Part shown: piece after piece, positions 16,153 through 25,866 of the stretch
Numbering within the stretch: position 1 is the first letter of the stretch
Layout: each line of letters starts with the position of its first letter
DNA from: Brumimicrobium sp033722555
Lineage (GTDB): Bacteria; Bacteroidota; Bacteroidia; Flavobacteriales_D; Crocinitomicaceae
Assembly (NCBI GenBank): GCA_033722555.1
Contig: JAWVYS010000020.1
Location: 1-56,475 of the forward strand
Direction: 5' to 3'
DNA: 56,475 nucleotides
Notes under the pieces: model-generated
The model's input: only the letters and a program-made list of their open reading frames with translations
What the model was told of the DNA's origin: nothing
Databases searched by the model: none
Translations under genes and position numbers: made by a program

Positions 16153-16797
16153 ATGCTTAGATTCTCTTATTTAACTCCTTTGGTATGTTTATTCTTTTTT
16201 AAACTGCACAGTCATACTCAAGAAGAAATTATCGTAAAGTTCAATTACAGTTATCTTGATTATGAATTCATTGATGATAAAAATAAGAAGGAAGCCTCGT
16301 TGAATGAAATATTTAACGAAGAAGCAGAACGACAACTTCACCTTCTCGAGTTTAAATTTCCTGAATTGTTAGAAAGTAATGTTACAAAGATTTTTGATTT
16401 TCTTTCTACGGAAGATTCGGTTTCAATTTCACGACACGGTCACAAGGTAACTATCCCTCCGTTTTGGGCAGTTTTTAATTTAGAAATTCCTGCTCACTAC
16501 AAATCTGAAGAAATTATTGAGTTTCTTGACAAATTTCACCCTCTTGTTGAATATGCTCATCGCAATTTTGAGGTGATTCCTTTAAACGTACCTAATGATA
16601 GTTTGTATTACAGACAGGAAGGGCTTTTCGATCCGGCAGGATTGGCAGATATTAATGTAGAACAAGCATGGGAAACAGAAACAGGTAAGAAATTCATCAA
16701 AGTCGGGGTTCATGATAACGGAGTTGACAGTTTACATCCTGACATAGAACTTTTAACTGGAGGTGACTATTTTCAAAACGATACTCTACCGGGTTAG
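16153..16797 (+). pseudogene. S8 peptidase, N-terminal piece (ends at in-frame TAG)
   Basis: This piece codes a signal-like N-terminus (LRFSYLTPLVCLFFFKLHSH), a prodomain-like region and the start of a subtilisin domain with the catalytic aspartate in FIKVGVHDNGVDSLHPDIE. The frame is interrupted by TAG at 16795-16797; the same frame continues directly after it with the histidine region. The full gene would span 16153-18658. Whether the stop is a true mutation or a sequencing error cannot be decided from the sequence alone. Confidence 0.8.
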
Positions 16798-17901
16798 GGA
16801 GTGGAAGATACCGGTATACCTCACGGTACTCAAATTGCGGGTATTATTGGCGCTAAGAGAAATAATCAAATCGGTATTGCAGGAATAGCCGGAGGAGATG
16901 GCAGCGATACAGCAGGTTGTTCTTTAATTGATTTTAAAAGTCCGTTTTTGTCTCCTGCAGTTATATCATATAGATTAGCAAGTGTCGTTGATGCTGCTCG
17001 TTCCGCCGGATCATATTTTGATTACGGTGATAACTACCATAACGGCGGAGGAAATGATTTTTACTTTAACAGTGCCAAAGGGTTTGGTGTTCATATTGGA
17101 AATCACTCCTATACAATCCGAACCGTTCTTCCTTTGGCCGATGAAGAAAAAACGCCTAGTGCTGATAGCTCTAGTGTTATTGAGGTGACAGAATGCGATC
17201 TATGCAGAGAAGCATATTTGTTTTCGCTTCAAAACGGTGTCATTAATGTAGTTGGTCGAGGAAATAATGGTTTTGATAATGGTGACCCAACATACGTTGA
17301 AGACCTTACACCTCAGAACCTTCCTGATGGTTGGATTATTTCTGTTGGAGCATCTGGTTATGATGGGAACACAGTGGAAGAAGGTGTAAATCAATCTATT
17401 TCTGAACAAAGCTCTGGTTTTTACTCTTTATATGGAGGAAATATGGATCTCGTTGCTCCTGGGTCTGACTCAATCGTTTATTCTACCCTTACCACAAATG
17501 TTTCAGGTTTGTATAGAAAATTCAATGGCACTTCAGCAGCTGCACCTCACGTAGCAGGAGTGGCAGCGCTGTTATTAAGCCACTACAATAGGCCGTGTTA
17601 TTCAAACCAAAACCTAACTATTGAAGATGTGGAGTATTTACTAGAAAAATCTGCTACTGATATTTTCGATTCTGGACCTGACCTAAAGTCTGGAGCAGGA
17701 AGATTAAACGCTGGCGCAGCACTTGAAATGATTAAAGACCCAACAAAACAAATTATCCATCCCGATAGTTTGATCAGTTCTATTTTTCTTGCAGAAGACA
17801 CTATATTGTTAGCCTATCACCGCGCATTTGTTGGCGATGGTTGGGGACCAATTTCACAAGCCATTCCTCTTGAGCGAGAACGACAGTATAAAGTAGTTTA
17901 G
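16798..17901 (+). pseudogene. S8 peptidase, catalytic-domain piece
   Basis: In frame with the preceding piece. It carries the catalytic histidine in GIPHGTQIAGIIGAKRN, an oxyanion-type asparagine in HIGNHSYTI, and the catalytic serine in FNGTSAAAPHVAGVAALLLS, so the D/H/S triad is complete across the two pieces. A GTG at 16801 could allow separate initiation. The frame ends at TAG 17899-17901, where the reading continues in another frame (next entry), showing a frameshift near 17895-17903. Confidence 0.82.
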
Positions 17902-17902
17902 G

Positions 17903-18658
17903 GTGCTTGTTGAAAACACTTATTCTATTGATGAATATTTTACTGACTCAACTACTTTATTAGATAGTTGGGCGTGTCCGAGCATTAGTAATTCTACAGA
18001 ATTTTATAGAGATACCATTCATCAATTGGTACAAGTTGGAAATACAGGAAACCAAACAACAGGTTACAATTTCAAAATATTTAACCAAACGCCTTTTGAT
18101 TCTATTACTGAAGTTAATTTGATGGATATGACGATTAAGTTGGTGGGTTATTATTATAAGTTTATTGGGATATATTTTGAATCAGATTATAATGTTTCGG
18201 GTGAAAATGCGATAAGTATTGAAGAACCTATTATTAATAATGCTGAGCAACTTGATGTGTGGTACCCAGCTAATCCACTAAATAACAATGCTAGACTTAC
18301 CGCTTCTATTTACATCAAAGATACCACACTCCTTACTTACTTCAATTCTCCCTGTGATTCGTCTAACATTTTGTATGACGATACCATCATATCGAATCCA
18401 TTGAGTTTAAATGAAAAGAATTTATTTTCAGTTGAGGCTTTTCCTAATCCGGCTTCTCAGTCTATTACATTTAGAGTTCACCATTCTGGCAAACAGTATT
18501 CAATACATGTTGCTGATTTAACAGGGAGAACGGTATTTAATGCTTCTGATTTACCAGATCAGTTTGAAATTGACATATCACAATGGAATGCGGGTATGTA
18601 TATTGTCACCTTTGATTTTGTTGAAACAAAAAAAACGCTTAAATTTATAAAACAATGA
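17903..18658 (+). pseudogene. S8 peptidase, C-terminal piece with T9SS sorting domain
   Basis: Displaced by one frame from the catalytic piece. It holds a beta-rich region and, from about residue 180, a T9SS type A sorting domain: VEAFPNPASQSITF, ADLTGRTVF, ISQWNAGMYIV, ending KTLKFIKQ. So the intact ancestor was a secreted subtilisin of about 835 residues exported by T9SS. The stop overlaps the ATG of the next gene (ATGA at 18655), typical of a coupled pair. Confidence 0.82.
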
Positions 18659-18942
18659 AACAATTAATTACCATATTATCTTTATTCTTTGCAGGGGTAT
18701 CCTTTGGACAAGATTGGCAAACAATCTCTATGTCGCAAGGACATGGTTTTCCGCCAATCAATCAGTTTGCTGTTAATCCTTATACCAATCAATTGTGGTT
18801 TGCACATCCGCTGATAGCAGCTGTGATAGAACCCAATGGAGAGGTTGTAAAATTTGGAGAAGACGAGTTAGGTACATTATGGCAATCCGATGAATTACGT
18901 TTTGGTTTTACGCCTGATCATATCTTTTTTTCAAACGCTTAA
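18655..18942 (+). pseudogene. T9SS-exported propeller-like protein, N-terminal piece (frameshifted)
   Basis: Signal peptide (MKQLITILSLFFAGVSFGQ) and first propeller-like strands, closely similar to the intact paralog at 20335-21543 (both contain NPYTN and FGFTPDHIFF). The frame ends at 18942 after SNA. Adding one base in the A run near 18933 (TCAAAC to TCAAAAC) restores the paralog-like reading SKRLTGLHLF, which shows a single-base frameshift joining it to the next piece. Confidence 0.8.
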
Positions 18943-18947
18943 CAGGA

Positions 18948-19856
18948 TTGCATCTTTTTGATGGATATACGAAGCAATTAGCGTATTTTGATGAAGAAAT
19001 TACTACACTGAGAAGTGACGGAGATACCCTTTTTATGAGGAGGTTTGGTGCTCCAAAATTAAAATACGTATATAATACGTTCGTTAACGAACAATCATTT
19101 GCAGGCTCTGATTGGATTTCAAAGAATGGTTATTCGTATGCTGATATTGGCGCATTTACCTATGTAGTAAATGGAACAAATGAAAATATGCAAAGCCAAA
19201 ATTATCATCTCTTAGCCCCAACAACCACATTTCGTTTTCAAAACTTTACAAACACCATCTATTTAGGCTTTACAATGGGTATTTCAAAGGCTCACGCTGG
19301 AGAGTGTTTTGATACCATAACACCGTTTAACACCATCAACATGCCTTCTGGCAATGTGTTGGAGATAGAATTTGATAAAAATGATGATTTGTGGGTAGCT
19401 TTTGGGGATGAAGACGATAATCATTTTGCATTGGGAAAACTAACAGGCAATGAGTGGTCAGAAATTTATGATGTGAATAATAGTCCAATCAACTTTTCCA
19501 GTTTTCAGGGTTTTGAATTTGATACCTTAGGAAACCTTTGGGTAGCTTCTGGAAATGAATTACATACACTCCTTACGCCAGATAGTCCAAGTTGGTTGAG
19601 TACAAAAGAATGGAGTAAAGATGGAGCAAGTATAGTGGTTTATCCAAATCCAGCACGAGATTTTATAACCGTTAATCTTACCGCTCATAAAGCAGAAGAG
19701 GTAAGAATAGTAGACTTACAAGGTAGAGAGGTTATATATGTGGCAGAACTAACAAGCGGAGAACAAATTTCTATCGAAAAGCTTCCAAAGGGAACTTATA
19801 TTATAGCGTTATTACAAAATAATCAGATGATTCGTAGTCGGTTTATCAAACAATAA
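18948..19856 (+). pseudogene. T9SS-exported propeller-like protein, C-terminal piece
   Basis: Continues the preceding gene in a different frame: propeller-like repeats (EFDKNDDLWVAFGDEDDN, FDTLGNLWVASGNELHT) resembling two-component-regulator propeller repeats, then a type A sorting domain (VVYPNPARDFITV, LQGREV, LPKGTYIIAL, SRFIKQ). It is paralogous over its length to the intact protein at 20335-21543. Function unknown; probably a surface or secreted partner of the adjacent protease, an inference from the pairing. Confidence 0.8.
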
Positions 19857-19954
19857 TGTAAGGTTGTCTTTCTAATTAATCTGAAGGTTATATTTGATAT
19901 TGACAAGAAGTTTATTTTGTGATGAACTAGGAATTATGAGTAATAAAAACCACA

Positions 19955-20338
19955 TCACTAAAAGATAGAATGGTCACATCCCTCTATATTTCTGATTCCA
20001 CGCTTACTGAACAATACCTCTTTCCATGTGATTCTACAAATATTTTAGTGGATGACACGACCATTACTGATCCTGCGAGTACGAATGAATTTGAATTGAA
20101 CGACTTTACCGCTAAAATATTTCCAAACCCCGGTAGTGAAGCATTTACAATAACTTTTAGCGATCCGAAAAGAGTAAATCAAATCATAGCCTATTCATCC
20201 GAAGGAAAAAAGATTACACAAATCCCAACGAAAGGACATACTTTACACGTTAATGTGAGTAGTTGGGCGAAAGGCGTTTATTATATCAAAGTAAACGGCG
20301 ATTCATTTTCAACAACATTAAAATATTTAAAACGATGA
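19955..20338 (+). pseudogene. Truncated second S8 peptidase copy, C-terminal remnant with T9SS domain
   Basis: Similarity to the C-terminus of the first S8 gene begins near 19955 (LYISDSTLTEQYLFPCDSTN versus IYIKDTTLLTYFNSPCDSSN) and runs through a sorting domain (AKIFPNPGSEAFTI, VSSWAKGVYYIKV, KYLKR). There is no protease domain upstream: 19857-19954 is noncoding, with a stop in frame. Its stop overlaps the next ATG (ATGA at 20335), exactly as in the first S8/propeller pair, so it is what is left of a duplicated pair. Confidence 0.78.
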
Positions 20339-21543
20339 AAAACATTTTCTACATAGTACTAATGAGCATTTCCTTTCCTTTGTTTTCTCAACAATGGGTC
20401 ACGGTAAATGGGGAATATATCCACAACTATCTGCCTTTTAATCAGTTTACTATTAATCCATATACAAACAATATGTGGTTGGTAAATCCATTTAATGCTA
20501 CAGTTATAGAACCTGACGGATCACTTACTACTTTTGGAGAGAATGAACTGGGTACACTTTGGCAATCTGATAAACTTAATTTTGGATTTACTCCTGATCA
20601 TATATTTTTTACCAAAGAACTGACTGGGTTGTATCTCTTTGACAATTATGAAAAACAGTTGCTCTATGCGGATAATGATTTTCAAAAAATATATTTTGAT
20701 GAAGACACCTTGTTTTTGACTCGATTTAATGGCTATTTATTAAAATACACTTATGGTGTTGGAGCTGAAAACACGAGTTTAAGTGCTTTACGGTGCACAT
20801 CTAAAAATGGATTTTTGTATATCGATAGAGGATCGTATTATTTTGTTGAGAATGGTGTAGATAGCCCGCTATGGACTGACCCTTATTATCTAGGAGGACC
20901 ATCAGATGTGATGGAATTTGACAATGAATCTGACACTGTCTATCTCGGTTTTATTAATGGAATTACAAAATGCTATGATGGAGTATGTTATGATACGATA
21001 ACTCCTTACAACACTACTGGTATGCCTTCACCAAACATCCTAGAAATAGAATTTGATGCAGATAACAACCTATGGGTAGCATTTGGAGATACCAATGATG
21101 AACATATAGCCCTTGGAAAATTAGAAGGCTCAACCTGGACAGAGGTATATACATCTGCCAATAGCCCTATTAATTTTGATCGATTTTATGGGTTTGAGTT
21201 TGATACACTTGGTAATATTTGGGTAGCTTCAGACAAAAACCTTCATACTATTGAGAATATCAATTCCCCGGCATGGTTGAGCACCAAGGAATTTGTGATG
21301 GATGCACCAAGGTTGAGTATTTATCCAAATCCGGCAAGTGATGTTGTTCATGTTCAGTTACCACAGTCGGTTACAAGAGCAGTGCTCTCAATTAGAGATA
21401 TGAATGGGAAAGTTGTTCAAGAGCAAACATTGGACAGTAGCGAAATGATTCAGTTTGATCTTAGTAGATTAGAACGAGGAATTTATATTTTAAATGTTGT
21501 TTCAGATGAGAATCAATGGCAGGAACGGTTGGTGAAACAGTAG
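20335..21543 (+). CDS. Secreted propeller-like protein with T9SS sorting domain
   Basis: The intact paralog of the frameshifted gene upstream: 402 residues with signal peptide (MKNIFYIVLMSISFPLFSQQ), propeller-like repeats (EFDADNNLWVAFGDTNDE, FDTLGNIWVASDKNLHT) and a type A sorting domain (LSIYPNPASDVVHV, MNGKVV, LERGIYILNV, RLVKQ). An in-frame upstream codon at 20263 exists, but the signal peptide and the ATGA overlap with the preceding remnant fix the start at 20335. The TAG stop directly abuts the right 111-bp repeat. Role unknown. Confidence 0.85.
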   Translation: MKNIFYIVLMSISFPLFSQQWVTVNGEYIHNYLPFNQFTINPYTNNMWLVNPFNATVIEPDGSLTTFGENELGTLWQSDKLNFGFTPDHIFFTKELTGLYLFDNYEKQLLYADNDFQKIYFDEDTLFLTRFNGYLLKYTYGVGAENTSLSALRCTSKNGFLYIDRGSYYFVENGVDSPLWTDPYYLGGPSDVMEFDNESDTVYLGFINGITKCYDGVCYDTITPYNTTGMPSPNILEIEFDADNNLWVAFGDTNDEHIALGKLEGSTWTEVYTSANSPINFDRFYGFEFDTLGNIWVASDKNLHTIENINSPAWLSTKEFVMDAPRLSIYPNPASDVVHVQLPQSVTRAVLSIRDMNGKVVQEQTLDSSEMIQFDLSRLERGIYILNVVSDENQWQERLVKQ

Positions 21544-21654
21544 GTCGGGAGGCACGACCGTGCGTCCCGACGTATTTCTCAATAAGATTTTCCTTTTATT
21601 CTTTACATATTCCTTCTATACTGTCCGCCAACGTCAAAAAGTGCATTAGTAATC
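21544..21654. repeat. 111-bp direct repeat, right copy (at the 3' end of icmF)
   Basis: Partner of 15853-15963. It begins one base after the stop of the propeller gene with the palindrome (21544-21571; arms GTCGGGA and TCCCGAC) and runs into the last 17 codons of the intact icmF. The two repeats enclose 5,580 bp. Recombination between them would delete the protease/propeller block and leave one copy at the end of icmF. Confidence 0.9.
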
Positions 21655-24600
21655 TGGCCTAAAGAACAGTACTTACAAGCCTCCATGAGTTTTTCAAACA
21701 TGTTCTCGTTTTGAATAGCAGCCTGCTGTACTTCCTTGAGCCATTTTTCTGACTCTTCTTTTCGGGTTTCATGCAGGTCTTTCAACATGCTGATCTGATA
21801 TTCCTTCTCTTCCGGAGTGGCACGAATAACCTCTTTCGGTAAAACAGTCGGCGAACCTTTTGAACTCTTGAAGGTATTCACTCCAATGATTGGAAATTCT
21901 CCGGTGTGCTTCAAGGTTTCATAATACAGTGATTCCTCCTGAATCTTAGATCGCTGATACATAGTTTCCATCGCTCCGAGCACTCCTCCCCTTTCAGTGA
22001 TTCTGTCGAATTCAGCGAGAACGGCTTCTTCCACCAACTCGGTTAACTCTTCGATGATAAATGATCCCTGAATCGGGTTTTCGTTCTTCGCCAAACCGAA
22101 TTCTTTGTTTATGATCAACTGAATCGCCATCGCACGACGAACAGATTCCTCCGTTGGGGTAGTAATAGCTTCATCGTAAGCGTTTGTATGCAGTGAATTA
22201 CAGTTATCATAAATCGCATATAAAGCCTGCAGTGTTGTTCTGATATCGTTGAAATCAATCTCCTGTGCATGCAGCGAACGACCCGAGGTCTGGATATGAT
22301 ACTTCAACATTTGAGCGCGTTTATTCGCACCGTATTTATTTTTTAAAGCTTTCGACCATATTCTTCTCGCCACACGACCGATCACCGCGTATTCCGGATC
22401 AATTCCGTTGGAGAAGAAGAAAGAAAGATTTGGCCCGAAATCGTTGATATCCATTCCACGGCTTAAGTAGTACTCAACATACGTAAATCCGTTGGAAAGT
22501 GTCAGTGCAAGCTGTGTGATCGGATTCGCTCCCGCTTCTGAAATGTGATATCCTGAGATCGAAACGGAATAGAAGTTTCGCACTTTCTTTTCGATAAAGT
22601 ATTCCTGTACGTCTCCCATCAAGCGTAAGGCAAATTCCGTAGAAAATATACAGGTATTCTGTGCCTGATCCTCCTTCAAAATATCCGCCTGAACCGTTCC
22701 GCGGACAACAGACAGCGTCTCAGCTTTGATCTTTGCGTAAACGTCGGCAGGCAGCACCTGATCACCGGTAACGCCCAGCAACATTAATCCCAGTCCATCA
22801 TTGCCTTCCGGAAGCTCTCCCTGATATCTTGGACGTTCGGTTCCTTTCTTCTTATAAATTTCTTTGATCTTGGCCTCAACCTCCTTTTCAAGTCCGTTTG
22901 CTTTGATATATTTTTCACACGCCTGATCAATAGCGGCATTCATGAAATATCCTAAAAGCATTGGAGCAGGACCATTTATGGTCATCGAAACAGAAGTCTT
23001 CGGATCGCTTAAGTCAAATCCTGAATACAGTTTTTTAGCATCATCCAGACAGCAGATAGAAACACCTGAGTTACCGATCTTTCCATAAATATCCGGTCGC
23101 TTATCAGGATCGTTTCCGTAAAGCGTAACAGAATCGAAAGCAGTTGAAAGTCGCTTAGCGGGCATTCCTAAACTTACGTAGTGAAAACGTTTATTGGTAC
23201 GTTCCGGTCCTCCTTCACCGGCGAACATTCGTGTCGGATCTTCTCCTTCACGCTTGAAAGGGAAAAGACCGGCTGTATAGGGAAATTCTCCGGGAACATT
23301 CTCCTGTAAAATCCATCTCAGGGTGTCTCCCCAGGAAGTATATTTCGGTAAGGAAATTTTTGGAATCTGAAGATGAGAAAGCGATTCGGTATGCGTCTGA
23401 ATTTTCAGTTCTTTATCCCGAACCTTGAATTTAAACACCGGATTCTTATACTTCTCTACAGTTTCACCCCAGCTTTCTATTGCTTCCCAGTTGTGAGGGT
23501 TCAGATTTAATTTTTCTTTCTCAAATGCCTCGGTCAATGCTTTGATAAGTCTGTCTTTGTCCTCAATATCACTCGATGCTAAATTATCTATGGATTTTTG
23601 ATAACCGTAGAGCTTATCCGCAACTTCTACCTGCTGTTCAACCCATTTGTCGTAAGCCCTGTTATTCTCGGCTATTTCAGAAAGGTAACGTGTTCTTTCC
23701 GGAGGAATAACAAAGACCTTTTCTGACATTTCACGTGAAATTTCAAACGTAGACTTCAGATTTGCACTGGTATTTTTATTCAGGATATCAATGATCACTT
23801 TATAGAGGGTATTCATTCCCGGATCATTGAATTGAGAAGCAATCGTTCCGTAGACAGGCATATCATCGACATTCGCGTCCCATAAATTATGGTTACGCTG
23901 ATACTGCTTTCTTACATCCCTAAGGGCATCCAGAGCTCCGCGTTTATCGAATTTATTCAAGGCAATAACATCCGCGAAATCAAGCATGTCAATTTTCTCC
24001 AGCTGGGTCGCTGCACCGTATTCAGGAGTCATCACATACAGACTCACATCCGAATGATCCAGAATTTCCGTATCAGACTGGCCAATACCCGATGTTTCCA
24101 GGATGATAAGATCGTATTCTGCCGCTTTCAATACCATCACGGCTTCGGCAACATGCTTGGAAAGAGCAAGGTTCGACTGTCGTGTAGCCAAAGAACGCAT
24201 ATAAACGCGATTGTTTGAAATTGAATTCATGCGTATTCGGTCACCGAGCAATGCTCCTCCGGTTTTTCTTTTCGATGGATCTACCGAAATCACCGCGATG
24301 TTTTTATCGCTGAAATCGATTAGAAAACGCCGTACAAGTTCATCCACCAAAGATGATTTTCCTGCTCCTCCGGTTCCGGTGATTCCGAGCACGGGTGTCG
24401 TTACCTGATCAGCAAGCAAATGAATTTCCTCCAGTAATTTCTTCGATTCTTCAGGGAAATTCTCAGCGGCTGAAATTACTCTGGCCAGATCAGCATCTTT
24501 TTTCTTTTTGAGTTGAGTAGCCTTAATATTCACGTCATTTCCAACGGGAAAATCCGATTTCATCACAAGATCATTGATCATTCCCTGCAAGCCCATTTCT

Positions 24601-24983
24601 CTCCCATCGTCGGGGTGATAAATACGCGTAATCCCGTATTCATGAAGTTCTTTGATCTCATCGGGCAAAATTGTGCCTCCACCTCCTGCAAAGATCTTGA
24701 TCTGAGGAGCTCCCTTCTCCTGCAAAAGATCATACATATATTTCAAATACTCCGTATGTCCTCCCTGATAAGAAGTCATTGCTATAGCCTGAGCGTCTTC
24801 CTGAATAGCACAATTCACCACTTCCTCAACACTTCGGTCGTGGCCAAGGTGAATAACCTCACAACCCGTAGCCTGAATTATTCTTCGCATAATATTGATT
24901 GCCGCATCGTGGCCATCAAACAAAGAAGCAGCAGTAACGATTCTTACTTTATTTTTTGGTATATAGGGAGCTGTTTTTTCCAT
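21603..24983 (-). CDS. icmF: Fused isobutyryl-CoA mutase (B12 domain, G-protein chaperone and mutase)
   Basis: The 1126-residue protein has a B12-binding domain (about 13-140; LFDGHDAAINIMRR, SYQGGHTEY), a MeaB-like GTPase chaperone (P-loop GTGGAGKS 203-210, ETSGIGQS 296-303, NKFD 343-346) and the mutase barrel (about 545-1126). At the substrate site the residues are those of isobutyryl-CoA mutases: F in YTAGLFPFKR (569-578) and Q775 in AQNTCIF, where methylmalonyl-CoA mutase has Tyr and Arg. It interconverts isobutyryl- and butyryl-CoA, using adenosylcobalamin. Length and the YRRNM end match the family. Confidence 0.94.
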   Translation of the reverse strand: MEKTAPYIPKNKVRIVTAASLFDGHDAAINIMRRIIQATGCEVIHLGHDRSVEEVVNCAIQEDAQAIAMTSYQGGHTEYLKYMYDLLQEKGAPQIKIFAGGGGTILPDEIKELHEYGITRIYHPDDGREMGLQGMINDLVMKSDFPVGNDVNIKATQLKKKKDADLARVISAAENFPEESKKLLEEIHLLADQVTTPVLGITGTGGAGKSSLVDELVRRFLIDFSDKNIAVISVDPSKRKTGGALLGDRIRMNSISNNRVYMRSLATRQSNLALSKHVAEAVMVLKAAEYDLIILETSGIGQSDTEILDHSDVSLYVMTPEYGAATQLEKIDMLDFADVIALNKFDKRGALDALRDVRKQYQRNHNLWDANVDDMPVYGTIASQFNDPGMNTLYKVIIDILNKNTSANLKSTFEISREMSEKVFVIPPERTRYLSEIAENNRAYDKWVEQQVEVADKLYGYQKSIDNLASSDIEDKDRLIKALTEAFEKEKLNLNPHNWEAIESWGETVEKYKNPVFKFKVRDKELKIQTHTESLSHLQIPKISLPKYTSWGDTLRWILQENVPGEFPYTAGLFPFKREGEDPTRMFAGEGGPERTNKRFHYVSLGMPAKRLSTAFDSVTLYGNDPDKRPDIYGKIGNSGVSICCLDDAKKLYSGFDLSDPKTSVSMTINGPAPMLLGYFMNAAIDQACEKYIKANGLEKEVEAKIKEIYKKKGTERPRYQGELPEGNDGLGLMLLGVTGDQVLPADVYAKIKAETLSVVRGTVQADILKEDQAQNTCIFSTEFALRLMGDVQEYFIEKKVRNFYSVSISGYHISEAGANPITQLALTLSNGFTYVEYYLSRGMDINDFGPNLSFFFSNGIDPEYAVIGRVARRIWSKALKNKYGANKRAQMLKYHIQTSGRSLHAQEIDFNDIRTTLQALYAIYDNCNSLHTNAYDEAITTPTEESVRRAMAIQLIINKEFGLAKNENPIQGSFIIEELTELVEEAVLAEFDRITERGGVLGAMETMYQRSKIQEESLYYETLKHTGEFPIIGVNTFKSSKGSPTVLPKEVIRATPEEKEYQISMLKDLHETRKEESEKWLKEVQQAAIQNENMFEKLMEACKYCSLGQITNALFDVGGQYRRNM

Positions 24984-25005
24984 AATTCAATTCTAAGAAC
25001 GGTCG

Positions 25006-25013
25006 CAAATATA
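25006..25013 (-). promoter_or_regulatory. -7 promoter element for icmF
   Basis: TATATTTG on the minus strand fits TAnnTTTG and is 22 nt before the icmF ATG. No -33 TTG at normal spacing was found. It lies in the 228-bp divergent gap between icmF and the CCC-motif gene. Confidence 0.55.
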
Positions 25014-25162
25014 AGGAGAATTCACTGATTTTTGACCGAAAATCATCAATAATAGACCGCATTCACAAGAGACCCTATGACAAATCGAAACAACCCTGAT
25101 CAGGGAAAGTATGATCCACATTCAAGATTCTGATTGTTAAAAAAATAAAGACCAGGATTGGA

Positions 25163-25191
25163 TTGTTTTAAAAATTTTAAATCTACTTTTG
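25163..25191 (+). promoter_or_regulatory. Promoter of the CCC-motif/DUF2752 pair (TTG-N18-TACTTTTG)
   Basis: TTG at 25163-25165 and TACTTTTG at 25184-25191 match the Bacteroidota consensus with 18-nt spacing. The start codon follows 20 nt later at 25212. Confidence 0.6.
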
Positions 25192-25211
25192 AAATGTAAA
25201 TTAACACGCTT

Positions 25212-25568
25212 ATGTCAGCACTTGATAACAACATTAATCTTGATAACGCACCACAGGAAAAAGTTCCTAATAATGTCGGGATTCTCGTATTAGGAATATG
25301 CTCTATTTTCCCCGGATGTTTTTGTTACGGGTTACCGGGAATTGTATGCGGGATCATTGCGCTCGTGATGAGCCAGAAGGCTAACCGACTCATTAATGAT
25401 AATCCTAACAGGTACGATGAACAGTCGAAACAACTTGTTCGAGCAGGTAAAATTTGTGCCATAATCGGATTATGTTTATCGATTTTGTTCTTTTTATTCA
25501 TCGTATTATATTTCTTATTCGTGGGCGCTTTATTTTTCAGCGCACTTGGAGCCGCCGGTTCTTATTAA
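25212..25568 (+). CDS. CCC-motif-type small membrane protein
   Basis: The 118-residue protein has a polar N-terminus, a membrane segment with three cysteines (about 23-50; LGICSIFPGCFCYGLPGIVCG), a charged loop (QKANRLINDNPNRYDEQSKQ) and a second hydrophobic segment (about 76-110). This matches the CCC-motif membrane proteins of Bacteroidota, which occur next to DUF2752 proteins as here. Function is not known; cysteine positions suggest a role in membrane redox or metal handling but that is speculation. Confidence 0.75.
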   Translation: MSALDNNINLDNAPQEKVPNNVGILVLGICSIFPGCFCYGLPGIVCGIIALVMSQKANRLINDNPNRYDEQSKQLVRAGKICAIIGLCLSILFFLFIVLYFLFVGALFFSALGAAGSY

Positions 25569-25863
25569 TCGAATAAACGAGGGTTTGGAGGAATATTATT
25601 TACAATGCTCAATCAAGGAAACACTCGGTGTTGAATGCCCGGGATGCGGTACGCAACGATCGTTTTATGCGTTAATTCACGGTGATTTCATAGAATCTTT
25701 CCTCTACAATCCGGGAGTAATTCTTTTCATTATCACCGTTATAGCAGGATGCTGGGTGTATTTTTACAAAACAAAACTGTTTTCCAAGGTTGTGATCACC
25801 GGTTTTTCACTAACGGCTGTCGCTATGTTCACGCATTTTGTAATCAAACTGATTCATCACTGA
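25546..25863 (+). CDS. DUF2752 membrane protein
   Basis: The family signature VECPGCGTQRSFYALIHGDF is present near residues 28-47, followed by two membrane helices (VILFIITVIAGCWVYFY and VVITGFSLTAVAMFTHFV). The start is uncertain: a TTG at 25546 overlaps the upstream gene by 23 bp, another TTG lies near 25584, and no ATG precedes the signature. The pairing with the CCC-motif protein is conserved in Bacteroidota. Role unknown. It ends 3 bp before the convergent DAHP synthase gene. Confidence 0.78.
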   Translation: MEPPVLINRINEGLEEYYLQCSIKETLGVECPGCGTQRSFYALIHGDFIESFLYNPGVILFIITVIAGCWVYFYKTKLFSKVVITGFSLTAVAMFTHFVIKLIHH

Positions 25864-25866
25864 CAT

